From: Bactericera cockerelli
Lineage: Eukaryota; Arthropoda; Insecta; Hemiptera; Triozidae
Direction: 5' to 3'
Length of the DNA: 64,000 nt
Assembly (NCBI GenBank): GCA_024516035.1
Contig: CM044962.1
Span: forward strand, 2,107,027-2,171,026
The notes under the pieces are model-generated. The model was given only the letters and a program-made list of their open reading frames with translations, had not been told where the DNA came from and did no database searches. Shown here piece by piece: positions 1 to 35,509 of this stretch. The position numbers were made by a program, and so were the translations under genes. Within the stretch, counting starts at the first letter, position 1. Every line of letters begins with the position of its first letter.

Positions 1-90
1 ATTTGGTCAGTTAAGTTTTAGACCTTGAATAGTAAAGATGAAAAGTCCCAATGGTTGCGGGGACTGTAGCAAGCTTTTTTAAACAAAAAT
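1..90 (+). repeat. Dispersed repeat fragment (also at 15369-15450)
   Basis: ATTTGGTCAGTTAAGTTTTA, AATAGTAAAGATGAAAA and CCCAATGGTTGC match 15369 onward with few differences. Confidence 0.7.
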
Positions 91-117
91 TTAAACATCG
101 TTTCAACTGCAGGTTTC

Positions 118-215
118 TATCAGTAGTCACCGGGGGCAGAGTTTTTAAGCGGGGCTAGGCATTGAAACGCATGGTACCGGGGGTTCGTTCCTAGCCGGGG
201 CAGGAATTTTTTTTT
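118..215 (+). mobile_element. tRNA-type SINE head, family B fragment
   Basis: AGTAGTCACCGGGGGCAGAG, GGGGCTAGGCATTGAA and GTTCGTTCCTAGCCGGGGCA correspond to the family B head at 33065. Confidence 0.55.
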
Positions 216-719
216 TGTATAAAAATAGTTGCTTAATTATCTCCTGAAAAGTATTGGAGGGAAAAACTGGTAGGGCCCCTCTCACGCACTCAACCCTCTC
301 CTAAGTAATTAGACATTAGAGGACTACCCTGTTTGTTACATACACAGAAAATTTTTAAAAACCAACAATTAAAAATAATACTAATTTCCCAGTAATTATT
401 TAATTAAAACAGTAATATTTAATTTACCATTGCAAATATATTTTTTTTAGCTTTATTGGGGTAAACAAAAATATGAAAGGAGGGAACGCAAACCATATTA
501 TCATTTTTTTTAAGCTTTATTAAGTAGAACAAAAATAAGACATATGGGTAAAATAGAATGAAATTATAGAAAAAACAATAAATTAAGCAAAGATCAGGAA
601 AAAAAAAGAGAGTGAAGTCAATGTCCTACCAAAGGGTGTAGTTATTGCCTGTAGGCAATCTCTTCCCCCCATTATCATCTCACTGTGTTGTTTTTTATTT
701 ACTTTATTGAATGGGGGGC

Positions 720-1745
720 TATACACAGGGGAAATATAAAGAGAGCTGGAAGACTATAAACAGGGAGTAACCAGCAGTCGCTGGGGGACTATAAACAGGG
801 GGTAGACCAGCATCTAGCTGGGGGAAACAAACAGGGAGTAGCCAGCAGTCTGAATGGGGGTTTGGTTTATTTATTTACTATATTGAATGGGGGACTATAA
901 GAAGCTAGGGGACTATAAATAGGGAATAGACCAGCGTTTTGACTGGGGTGTTGTGTTTTTTTATTTACTATAGTTGAATGGGGGATAAAAGAGAGCTGGG
1001 GGACTATAAATAGGGAATAGACCAGCAGTTGACTGGTGTGTGTTTTATTTATTTTACTATATTAAAGGGGGACTATTTAAAGAAGGCGGGACTATAAACA
1101 GGGATAGACCACAGTCTGGCTGGGGGACTATAAACAGGGGTAGACCACAGTTGGCTGGAGACTATAAAAAGGGAGTCCATTATTATCATTCACCTGGGTT
1201 TATTTTTTTCTAAAAAATGAATGGGGGACTATAAACAGGGGGGACTATAAAGAGAGCTGGGGGACTTTAAAAAAGGGATAGACCATACCTGGCTGGGGGA
1301 CTATAAACAGGGAGTACCATAGTCTGGTGGGGGACTATAAACAGGGAGGGAGACCTTTTCTGGCTGGGGGACTATAAACAGGGAGTAGACAGTAGTTGGC
1401 TGGGGGACTATAAAAGGGAGTAAACAGCATTCTGACTGGGGGGGGGCTATAAACAGGGAGTAGGACCAGCAGTCTGGCTGGGGGACTATAAAGGGAGTAA
1501 ACCAGCGTCTGGCTGGGGGATATAAACAGGAGTGACCAGCAGTCTGGCTGGGGACTATAAACAGGGAGTAGACAGCAGTCCCGGCTGGGGGGCTTAAAAA
1601 GGGAGTAGACCGCATTTCTGGCGGGGGATTATAAACAGGGAGTAACCAGCAGTTCTGGGGGGGGGGGACAATAAACAGGGAGTAGACCAGCAGTCTGGCT
1701 GGGGGACTATAAACGGGAGTAAACCACAGTCTGGTGGGGGCCCTT
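720..1745 (+). repeat. Minisatellite, about 40-bp unit GGGGGACTATAAACAGGGAG
   Basis: About 20 or more imperfect units of GGGGGACTATAAACAGGGAG plus TAGACCAGCAGTCTGGCT. The same unit occurs as one to three copies at 4700-4790, 5170-5205, 13838-13880 and 60850-60920 attached to a common body, so this is an expanded tail of a dispersed repeat. Homopolymers are unreliable. Confidence 0.85.
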
Positions 1746-1884
1746 TAGAATAACTTACTGATTTTTATTTTTTTTTTTGCTTTCTTTTCGGTGGGCAATT
1801 ATTTTAAAGAAGCTCTTCCACCAACACATATACAATCAAACTTTCGGTAGTATATAAATTATTTTAAATAATAAATATGCCGAC

Positions 1885-2060
1885 CTCCGTGGTCAGGGTT
1901 TTTAAAAAGCATTGGTTCCTGACCCGGATTGCGGGTTCGAATCCCGGCGGAGCGGGAAAATTTTTGACCGGTTTTTTCTTTCGGAAGGGGAAAGGGTTAA
2001 AGGTAAAGTGCCTGAAGTAATCCAAAGCGGTTCAGGGCCAATTAACGTAAAAAAAAGTAA
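1885..2060 (+). mobile_element. tRNA-type SINE, family G
   Basis: CGACCTCCGTGGTCAGGG, ATTGCGGGTTCGAATCCCGG and AAAGGTAAAGTGCCTGAAGT; the same order occurs at 61890-62060. Confidence 0.65.
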
Positions 2061-2169
2061 TAAATGTATATTCCACTTGTATAAATTTTCTTTTGGACAC
2101 ACAGATGGGGACTTACCGGTATGTGATCTAATTGGCTGTCGAATTCCGATTGCCCCCCTTCCCCCCCAC

Positions 2170-26358
<24,189 letters not shown>

Positions 26359-26399
26359 TCAGACATTATTTTGTTTGGTTAGGATCAAACAATTTTATT

Positions 26400-26605
26400 G
26401 TCTTTTTTCTATAATAACACTATTTAGTGGAAGGTTACCACCAGGCGAGGGTATTGCTCAAAGCATTTTCTACCACGTAACCCTTAGAGTCTTATTATTA
26501 TGTGGTCTCAAGCTCAAATTAATGAGGAAAAATTCATGCACTGGGTGGGATTCGAACCAACGGATCCCTCCGCTACCTGGATTACAAGACTAGCGCTTTA
26601 ACCAC
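26400..26605 (-). mobile_element. tRNA-derived SINE, family F
   Basis: AAGTGGTTAAAGCGCTAGTC, CGTTGGTTCGAATCCCACCC and GCCTGGTGGTAACCTTCCAC on the minus strand. It lies about 85 bp upstream of the coronin start codon. Confidence 0.8.
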
Positions 26606-26779
26606 TTGTATCTTAACTTATCTTCTATATTTATCTTAACAATATATTTATATCAAATAAACATGGGTTTGACCCCGTAATTTATTAAAATAAAATAAAT
26701 AAATAGTTATCTTACAGATATACATCATGTATGTACATATAGACTTTTTTACACACAAAAAATAAGTAATATTTTTGCC

Positions 26780-26943
26780 TATAATTTTGCCACTGGTCGC
26801 TGCTCGTATTAGAGCATCTACTCATTTTTCCTCACGAGGTGTGAGTGGACCCCCGAACATCCAAGTACAGAGCAGAGAAAATCCTGCCCCGCTGGGGATC
26901 AAACCCTCGAGCACTAACTCACTCGGCCACGGTGACAGTGACT
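26780..26943 (-). mobile_element. tRNA-type SINE, family B
   Basis: Same blocks as at 21590, including CCACTGGTCGCTGCT and CTCACGAGGTGTGAGTGGAC on the plus strand. Confidence 0.78.
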
Positions 26944-27192
26944 AACAAGAAATTAAGAAGAATTTTAGAAAACAAAGAAAGGAAAATAGAAAAATTTCTA
27001 TTTCTATAAGAAAAGAAAAATAGAAGGGGTCAAGTGGCAGAGAATGCCTAAGTCATTAACTTCGCCCCGGATTACAAAACAATTGCAATTAAAAAATTAA
27101 CAATGTTCCTTATTTTTTTGTACATATTTCGAAGTTCCTTTTTAAATTTATTGTTATGAATTTGTTGTATTGTTATGAATTTGGTATAAGAT

Positions 27193-27580
27193 ATTACTTC
27201 CGAGAAATTTCTAATATTAGAAATCGGAAGTATTGTGTTCGTTTTTGTAAAAAAAAATATTTTTTTTGGCTCCGATTTCAATTTTTTTCATATTTCTGGA
27301 CGTTTCATAACCTACTGAGTAAATTTGGTTTTGTGTCTGTCTGTCGGTCTGTCGCTCTGTCGGTCTGTTAAAATGATTCCTTGTAACGCGCAAATCTCGG
27401 AAACTACTCGACCGATTTTGATGAAATTTTGCACACATCTAGGAGACATTAATTCATCGAATTCATACAAGCGGTTCTGGGTTAAAGAGACCATGCGCCT
27501 GACCACTAACTTTTTACTTAAACGCTTATATCTCGTGAACGGTACACCCGATTTCGATGAAATTTTGTAAGAATATGCAT
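27193..27580 (+). repeat. Palindrome-headed repeat, long copy
   Basis: Same hairpin head as at 22968, then tandem TCTGTCTGTCGG, then CTCGGAAACTACTCGACCGA and ATTTCGATGAAATTTTG. The last motifs resemble 3' parts of common arthropod transposons; the class is not certain. Confidence 0.6.
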
Positions 27581-27954
27581 ATTATTATTTTACATAGGTT
27601 ATTTATATTTATTTTTAAATTAATTATAATATGACTCTGATATTTAAGAAAATCTGAAATTTTGGACAAAAAAGTAAAAAAATAAGGACCACGACTTGCC
27701 GATACAGAATTTTTTGTGGAATTTAGAATGTAGAAAAAACGATATTCTACCATATAAAACAAATTTGAAGAAAATCGGTTGAGCCATTTTGGAGATACAA
27801 GTAATTTTCTATAAAATCTCAAAATTGGCACGTGTTTTACAATGTGAAGCAATCACGAGGAAGAATTGTGTCCATAATTGGCAGTGTTTTTTTCTATTTT
27901 TCAGCCAAAAACCTGAACAAAAGAGAGAAAACATAAGAGAGAAAAAAAAGGCAC

Positions 27955-28135
27955 TTCCGGCCCTACCCAGGCTGGGTGAGGTTAATGTGGGTAGCTGGTA
28001 CGATTCCCAGCGAATGGAGGGTAAAACCCCCGTCCTAATCCAGGACGTTAAATCCAATAGAATCGTTGGTGTTAAGGAAGGGCATCCAGCCTTAAAAAAT
28101 GTGCTAAAACCAACCAACCTCAACCATGAGGTTTA
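27955..28135 (+). mobile_element. tRNA-type SINE, family C, 5' truncated
   Basis: GCCCTACCCAGGCTGGGTGA, GGTTAATGTGGGTAGCTGGT, CCCAGCGAATGGAGGGTAAA and AAGGAAGGGCATCCAGCC; the head is missing. Confidence 0.75.
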
Positions 28136-28288
28136 ACAACGTCGATCCTGTTCAAACGGGATAAGACAGAGTAAAAGAAGAAGAAGTAGAGAGAAAATTA
28201 TGGGTCACCTAAATTTTCTTATATCCAGGTTTGACTGAACACCATTAGTTCTTTATACAAAAACAATCAACAACACTTATAGCACGGA

Positions 28289-28620
28289 GCCAGCCTCCGT
28301 GGCGTAACGGTTGTGACTATTGCCCGTGGTCCAGAGATCCTGAGTTCGATTCCCCGTTGGAGCAGACTTTTCGCACAGGAAATTCTATTCCCTCCGAACA
28401 TGTGAGGCACGCAATTTCGGCTCTACCCAGGCTGAGTGAGGTTAATGTGGGTAGCTTGTACGATTCCCAGCGAATGGAGGGTAAAACCCCCGTCCTTTCT
28501 ATCTCAAGTCAGGACGTTAAAACCAAATAGAGAATCAATGGACATGAAAGGAGCCTAGACATTGTATCTAGGCGTCCATATAATCCTCTCACCACCGTAT
28601 CAATACCTATCTCACGGGCA
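28289..28620 (+). mobile_element. tRNA-derived SINE, family C, full copy
   Basis: The head GCCTCCGTGGCGTAACGGTT with TGAGTTCGATTCC, then the CAGGCTGAGTGAGGTTAATG core and CAATGGACATGAAAGGAGCC tail. Best copy of the family. Confidence 0.85.
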
Positions 28621-29410
28621 CGGAATTATTATTATATAGCACGGAAAAAAAATAATAACTTGTCATGCCTCGCCCGGGTTTCGAACCCGCGACCTCTGGA
28701 TTGCCAGACCGACACCTTGACCACTGAACCGCCGGACAGACTAAATACGCCACTGGCGAACATTTCGCCGTTTCCGGTACCCGTGTCTGCATTGATGTGT
28801 TTGTAATGCAAATACGTGTTTCCACTCTGCCCAGCTATCTACTGCATATTGACATCAGTCGGCTGTGTCTGTGTCATTCCAGAAATCATTGTCTACAAAC
28901 TGCAGTTCTGAAAATCTCTGATGTCCTCCTCGTTTCCATGAAATAAGAAAAACAACTGGGCACTGGTGGTCAAGTGGTTAACGCGCTCGTCTGGTAATCG
29001 GTAGGGGCGGACCCCAATTCCTCCGATTTCATACCAATTGATCCGATGTTGAAATCGGAGGTCCTAAAGGTATACGCTAATTCCTACTCTAAAAAAAAAT
29101 AGAATGTACTGGTCATTTATATAAAAAAATTATATTGCTCCGATGAACAGTTGATAAAAGTGTCGAACACAAAATTTGAATGTACAATTGTACACGTACT
29201 CGGAAGAGCGAATAGCTGCAAGATTCGCTAAGAGGTGGGTGTTGGTGATCTAACTTTTGCTCAGTTATTCCGCTATTGTTATTAGCTATAGTTTTGATTA
29301 AAGAAGAACATTTGTTATCATTACACCGCCATTTGGTTTCGCCGGATAATAAAACACTATGTTTATGGAATTTATAATTCTGATATACATAATATTATTA
29401 AAGTTTTTCC

Positions 29411-29690
29411 CCCGTAGGGTAAAAAACTATTATTTTGGGTCTTGCGTAAGCTTGACCCAATGAGATTACCCTTTGGTCTTTTGATCTAGTAACTGTACAA
29501 ACGCGCCTTAACTTCCTCGCTTTTCCGTAGATTCCTCCTCTTTTCTCAAACAGTGCTGCTCCTAGCGGAGAAGCTTTTGATTATGACTAGAATGCTTCTG
29601 AACTTCAGTATCTTTTGCCAGAGGCAAGAGCTATTAGCAATCTTTTGCCAGAAGCAAGACCCCAAAATAATAGTATTTTACCCTATCGCT
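29411..29690. mobile_element. 280-bp MITE with about 30-bp inverted ends
   Basis: AGGGTAAAAAACTATTATTT followed by TGGGTCTTGC is mirrored near 29655-29690 (GCAAGACCCC then AAAATAATAGTATTTTACCC). No coding capacity. Confidence 0.75.
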
Positions 29691-29804
29691 ATAGTCTGGT
29701 AAAATAATAAAATTAAGTCGTTAAAAGGGTTTGGTTCTTATTATACCTATTCTTCTAATTCTTTAGGCATGCAACGCATTCATGGACGGCACAGCCCTGC
29801 TATT

Positions 29805-30275
29805 AATCATTTAATCCAGATAGCGTAGGGATCCGTTGGTTCGAAACCCACCCATTGCATGAATTTTTCATCATTAATTTGAGTTTGTGCCCACATAATA
29901 ATAACTATAATAAGACTCTGAGGGTTAGGTAGTAGAAAATGCTTTGAGCATTAACCTCGCCTGGTGGTTACCTTCAACTAAAGACTGTTATTATTATCGG
30001 TGTAATTTGAGTTTTTTTTTCTCGTTAATTTGAGTATGTGACCACATAATAATAAGACTCTGAGGGTTAGGTGCTAGAAAATGCTTTGAGCATTAACCTC
30101 GCCTGGTGGTTACCTTCAACTAAAGACTGTTATTATTATCGGTGTAATTTGAGTTTTTTTTTTCTCGTTAATTTGAGTATGTGCCCACATAATAATATAA
30201 CTCTAAGGGTTAGGTGGTAGAAAATGCTTTGAGCATTAACCTCGCCTGGTGGTTACTTTCCACTAAAGCTTCATT
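29805..30275 (+). mobile_element. Family F SINE with its 3' half triplicated
   Basis: The head GATCCGTTGGTTCGAAACCC is followed by three tandem copies (about 115 bp) of TGCCCACATAATAATA, GAAAATGCTTTGAGCATTAA and CTCGCCTGGTGGTTACCTTC. Confidence 0.82.
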
Positions 30276-30491
30276 AATATGGTCACCATAAAGATATCAT
30301 ACCAATTTTATTATACCCAGTACGTAGGACATGAACCACCGACCTCCAGGTTACAAGTCCGCCGCCTTATAGAGTGTCCGTTTTTCTATACTGTCATTTG
30401 TGAAACCTAATCGCAGACATTTGATGATTCTTTCACACTCGGTCTCTTCTTATCGCAATGAGATTACGAAGATGAGTAACCAAAAATACAG

Positions 30492-30650
30492 GGTGGCCGC
30501 ACCGAGCTCAGTGGCTTGATCGAGAAGGCGGCGGGCGAACTTGTAACCTGGAGGTCGGTGGTTCAAGTCCCGGGCGGTTCAGCGTAGATTTTAGTAAAGC
30601 GAGTTCCAGTAGTTGTAATATCACGAAAGTAATTAACACAAATATGGTAA
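30492..30650 (+). mobile_element. tRNA-derived SINE, family D, full copy
   Basis: CACCGAGCTCAGTGGCTTGA, GTAACCTGGAGGTCGGTGGT and TAATATCACGAAAGTAATTA. Confidence 0.8.
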
Positions 30651-31069
30651 GTAAAAAAAAAACAGAGCGTTCATGTTCTTTTTTTAGAAATTTTCAAAAT
30701 CAACTCCAAGAGACGTTCTATAAGACTAAATACAACACTTTCCTTATTATAGGATAAGGAAAGTAAAAATATCTTAGGCATAATTTTTCGAAAAATGAAA
30801 GAAGAAAAAAATCACTATAAAAAAAAGTTTTCACCTGAAAAAAAACTTGAACTTATTGCAAAGAAGTGCTAATGGTTCTCATGTCTTCGTGTCATTTTCC
30901 CAAGTAAATACATTATGATGTTTTATTTGTTTAAGTAAATACCTGGACAGCTGTTTCGAGCTTATTTGTGCTCTCATCAGCAGTTAATAGTTCTGAATAC
31001 CCATGCCATCGGCTAACCTTTCTATTTTTATCTCTATAAACAGAAAAGTGAGTTATGATTTTTTATTCT

Positions 31070-31240
31070 GTACTTGGGTGTCCGGGGTTCACTCATACCT
31101 CGTGAGGAAAAATGAGTAGCTGCTTTAATGTGATGAGCAGCGACCAGTGGCGGAATTATAGGCCAAAAATAAGATATTAGGATAACAAAGATACGGAAAA
31201 GTCCTGTAATTCTGCGCTACTCACTAATATTGTGATATTA
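31070..31240 (+). mobile_element. tRNA-type SINE, family B, 5' truncated
   Basis: TACTTGGGTGTCCGGGGTTC, ATACCTCGTGAGGAAAAATG and GCGACCAGTGGCGGAATTAT; the tRNA head is missing. Confidence 0.7.
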
Positions 31241-31619
31241 TAATAACACTAAGATTATACATGGTTTTTTATAATAAAAAAAAACTTGGACACCTTGTAT
31301 TAAGCCTTAATGTGTTGTTTTTTTTTCTAATAAAATGTAAAAAGCAAACCACTGGACTAACTGATTACTGCTGGTCCGAACGGATAAACAACGATGGTGT
31401 GAATAAGCATAATCTTCTTCTTCTTTTTTTTCTTCTTTCACTTTGCCTTTTCAGAATTCTTATTGGGATCCGGCATTGTTCAACCTCATGGTTGAGGTTG
31501 GTTGATTGTGGTACATATTTTTATTTATTTTATTACTATCTGACCTGGTTGCAGGGTTTACAGTGAAACCCTTACAATTAACACTATTAACAAATAGCGA
31601 ACTAATTACATCTATTGTG

Positions 31620-31890
31620 ACCAGTTGATTCTATTTGGTATGTTCCGACCCTACCAGTCTTCATTGAGATAGAGTCAGGACGGGGGCTTTACCTTCCATT
31701 CGCTGGGAATCGTACTAGCTACCTACATTAACCTCACCCAGCATGGGTAGGGTCGGAAATGCCAGCCTCACTTGTTTGGTGGAGGGAACGGAATTTCCTT
31801 CGAAAAGTCTGTCTCAACCGGGGATCGAACTCGCAATTTCTGGACTACGGGCAGTGTTCTCAACCTTCACGCCACGGAGGCTGGCTATAT
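31620..31890 (-). mobile_element. tRNA-derived SINE, family C
   Basis: Reverse copy with GCCTCCGTGGCGTGAAGGTT head and the CTACCCATGCTGGGTGAGGT core. Confidence 0.8.
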
Positions 31891-31899
31891 GGCCTTCCT

Positions 31900-31998
31900 A
31901 ACGCCAACGATTCTATTTGATTCTAACGGTGGTTTTAACCCTCCATTAGCAGGGATCGTGCCAGCTATCCTCATTAACCTCACCCAGCCTGGGTAGTC
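31900..31998 (-). mobile_element. Family C core fragment
   Basis: ACCCAGGCTGGGTGAGGTTA and GGAGGGTTAAAACCACC (minus), directly behind the preceding copy. Confidence 0.65.
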
Positions 31999-32015
31999 GA
32001 ATAAACATAATATAC

Positions 32016-32190
32016 AGTCGACACTGGATAAAAGAGAAACTCAAGGAACCGGAATTTTTCTCTCTAATATCCATGTTTCTCTTACAAGGAGGTAATCTAT
32101 TTCACTTTGTAGAGAGGTAAATTTGATCTGGAAATTGCTCTTGCATCCAGTTTTTTTTTATCCAGTTCTCTTATATTCAAGTTGGACTGT
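32016..32190. mobile_element. Pogo/Tigger-like MITE (ACAGTCGA ... TCGACTGT type ends)
   Basis: ACAGTCGACACTGGATAAAA at one end and TCTTATATTCAAGTTGGACTG at the other, with an internal CTCTAATATCCATGTTTCTC. Related copies lie at 41806, 42030, 55825 and, partial, 21938 and 28215. Confidence 0.65.
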
Positions 32191-32214
32191 TTTTTGTGTT
32201 TCTTTTTTATAATA

Positions 32215-32425
32215 ATAATACTCTTTAGTGGAAGGTAATCACCAGGCCAGGTTAATGCTCAAAGCATTTTTAACCACCTAACCCACAGAGTCTTATTATT
32301 ATTATGTGGTCACAAACTCAAATTAATGAGGAAAAATTCGTGCACTGGGTGGGATTCGAACCAACGGATCCCTACGCTACCTGGATTACCAGACTAGCGC
32401 TTTAACCACTTGACTACTAGTGCAC
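32215..32425 (-). mobile_element. tRNA-derived SINE, family F, full copy
   Basis: AGTCAAGTGGTTAAAGCGCT, GGTTCGAATCCCACCCAGTG and GAGCATTAACCTGGCCTGGT on the minus strand; followed by a family B head fragment at 32430-32475. Confidence 0.83.
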
Positions 32426-32599
32426 ATGTGCGTGCAATGCCTAGCGCGCTAACTCACTCTGCCACGGTGACTAGTGCACATAATATAATATATGTACGTA
32501 GCAGGAAACAGGAGTAACAGGACGATAAAACCAAATAGAATCAACGGACATCAAAGAAGTCTAGTCATTGGATCGGGGCGTCCATTTAATCCTCTCATA

Positions 32600-32828
32600 T
32601 AAATAAAATTATGTGCGAGAAGTGACACCATTCAGGTGCTGGGTCAACACGAGCGCACCTGAAGATATGCCTTACAAACAACTGCAACCAAATTTCAAGA
32701 AGTACGTATAACTTCCGTCAATAATACTGATTTATATAATAATAATTTTATGGTGCCTGGGGAATGAACCTGGAACCTTCCGAATGACAATCGAGTACTT
32801 GACCACTGGGCTAATCGTGCGCTCTTGA
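32600..32828 (-). mobile_element. tRNA-derived SINE, family E, shorter
   Basis: The head at 32740-32828 and the body GTGCGCTCGTGTTGACCCAG (minus) are interrupted by an AT-rich insert. Confidence 0.7.
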
Positions 32829-33064
32829 TTAGTTTTTGAACGATTACAAAATTAAAAAGCATTTTATGTCAAATAGTACAATAGGCCGCCATTTAGAATT
32901 GGTAGATAAGCGATAAAGATTAAAAAAAAAAAAAATGCTTTTGCAATGAAGATACAACCACTGAGATAAAAAAAAATTGGGGTCTCATTAAGATTTTAAA
33001 ATTGATCCCCCTAGGACCACCACTGAGTTAATCACTGAAATATCAATAATAATAATAATAAAGA

Positions 33065-33355
33065 AGTCACCGTGGCAGAGTGAGTTAGCGCGCTAGGCAT
33101 TGCACGCACGGTGACCTGGGTTCGATCCCCAGCGGGGCAGGATTTTTTCTGTTCTGTACTTGGATGTTCGGGGTCCACTCATACCTCGTGAGGAAAAATG
33201 AGTAGTTACTTGTATGAGTAACGACCAGTGGCGGCATTACCAGAGTAAAAAGAAATTAATGTAATAGAATAATTCGAAAAGTACAGGAGGCTCTTAGTAA
33301 TGCTGCGCTACCCACAAAAATTGTGAAGAGGCCTTGTGCTTCACCACAAATAAAA
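33065..33355 (+). mobile_element. tRNA-derived SINE, family B, full copy
   Basis: The head GTCACCGTGGCAGAGTGAGT with a B-box-like GGGTTCGATCC, the body TACTTGGATGTTCGGGGTCC and a tail with CTGCGCTACCCACAAAAATT. This is the best reference copy of the family. Confidence 0.85.
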
Positions 33356-33384
33356 CCATACATAATAATAATAATAATAATATT

Positions 33385-33582
33385 ACCTTATTTATACTGC
33401 TCGATTAAGACTACTAAAGTCCCATTATTCCAGCAGTAAGCCCAAGACATATTTTATTATTATGTGGTAAAAATCCCATATGGGAGGATAACTTGTCATG
33501 TCCCGGTTGGGTTTCGAACCCACGACCTCTGGAAACTCTGGATTCACAGAGTGCCACCTTTACCACTGAGCTACCGGTCCAA
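33385..33582 (-). mobile_element. tRNA-derived SINE, family A
   Basis: Full reverse copy next to an ATAATAATA tract. Confidence 0.83.
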
Positions 33583-34069
33583 TAAATTAATAATAATAAG
33601 AATGATGATCATGATGATGAAAAAAACCGTGCTGAATTCAAAATTACAACTTCCCAGCTTTACTTAATCTTTCAAAAGTCAATCACCTGTTGCTGGTCTA
33701 TACGACCACACTGTATACAATAGAACGTCTCTATCTATGTGAGGTGAATACCAAAAATTGACCATGCCTGGGGTAAAGTTTTGAGCACTCACTAGAAAAT
33801 CAGATACGGCTACCAAACCAAACACCAGTAACTCAAATAGCATGCTGCATGAGTAATCTATACAAGGTCGACACCAGGAATTTCATTGTTATCTACTTTG
33901 GCGTTTAAAAAATTATAAACAGTATACCTAATAGATTATCAGGCAATTAGCATTTTGTTATTGCTGGACAGACATTCCAGTAACACTGACACTTCGAGTA
34001 AGCTCAAAGGCAACGAAAAGATAGCTTCTATATCTCCCTTGCTTTTATCCCATATTGGCTTATGTTGCT

Positions 34070-34370
34070 ATTGGGGTCGGCATTGTGCAACCTCATGGTT
34101 GAGATTGGTAGGGAGCACGTTTTTTATGGCTCGAAGCCCTTCCTAACGCCAACAATTCTATTTGGTTTTAACGTCCTGATGAAGACGGGATGTTACCCTC
34201 CATTCGCTGGGAATCGTACCAGCTACCCACATTAACCTCACTCAGCCTGGGTAGGGCCGGAAATGCCAGCCTCACGTGTTTGGGGGGAACAGAATTTTCT
34301 TCGAAAAATCTGCCCCAACTGGGGTTCGAACTCGGGACCTCTGGACTACGGGCAGTAGTCACAAAAGATA
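34070..34370 (-). mobile_element. tRNA-derived SINE, family C
   Basis: Reverse copy with GTCCAGAGGTCCCGAGTTCG and CCGGCCCTACCCAGGCTGAG. Confidence 0.8.
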
Positions 34371-35304
34371 GCTTGATCAAGAGAAATGTATAAAACTAAA
34401 AGAGTTTTCGAGATTTCAATAATGATCTCATCAGCATTGTGATAAACACATGATACGGCAGCCAGGAATGTTGGTATAAATTGAAGTAGGTAGGAACAAG
34501 TTGCTTTAGGTTGGTTCATTCATTTGTTGTCAGGGTAATACAGTTAACACCTTCATTAAACTATTTGTCTATGATAGTCAATCATCAATATCATCATACA
34601 CCTCCCTACCTATAGCCAGGGCTGTATCCAGGCTTTTCTTCAGGGGGGGGGCCCAAATAGTATAAAAATCCAAAGCAGGGGGCCCAGGATGAGAGCCTGC
34701 ATTGAAGAGAGAATTTCGAGGGGGTGCTGGGCACCTTGCCCCCCTAAATACGGCCCTGCCTATACCTAACAATACCTAAAAAAATATATATATATATATT
34801 TTTTTGAACAAATATAGAAATGGGGAGGATGAGTTGTTTCTACTCAGCACTCGACAGCAATGATAGCCCATTAAATTTTTAGAAAGGCCATAGATCTAGG
34901 GGCCTTTTCTGTTATCAACTTTTTGTTAAGGGTTGGATGGAAGAGATTGCCACAGGCAATAACCCTGCCTTTTAGGTAGGACATTAGCTTTATTATCTCT
35001 TTTTTGTTCTTGTTTCTTTGCTCAATTTTTTTTGTTTATAATTTCATTTATATTACTGTATATTTGTGTTCTATTTTTACCATTATTTGTCTGTATATAT
35101 GTTCTACTAATAAAAAGTTTCTAAATAAATAAATAAACATTTTCTGGAGCAATTTTCCAAAAATTTATGATGCTAAACAGAGGCAGAACTTGAAATTTCT
35201 TCATGATTTTTTTTTTTCTCAAAAATATGAAAAATTTCTGACAAAAACAATATTTTTTTTTTTTTTTTTCTTCTTTTTTTTTCTTTATTTCTTTCTAAAT
35301 CTGA

Positions 35305-35505
35305 TTACAGTTGCTTTCAAGGGATATCTTCAAGTGCACTTGTGTTGACCAAGCACCTAAATGGAAAGTATTATGTCACTTCTTGACCATCAGAGGGGAG
35401 GCATACTACACAGTGGACAGGCTACAACACAGATCACAAGCGTCTACAGTAGTTCAAGTTTCATGGCTAAAAAATAAATATAAAAACACTCATCTCAAAA
35501 AAATG
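35305..35505 (+). mobile_element. Family E SINE, 5' truncated
   Basis: CTTGTGTTGACCAAGCACCT, GGAAAGTATTATGTCACTTC and TTCATGGCTAAAAAATAAAT. Confidence 0.7.
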
Positions 35506-35509
35506 TCTT

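Noticed and set aside
1301..1615. Minus-strand protein of repeated SLFIVPQP
   Set aside because: It translates the 40-bp minisatellite; the unit length and errors explain the open frame.
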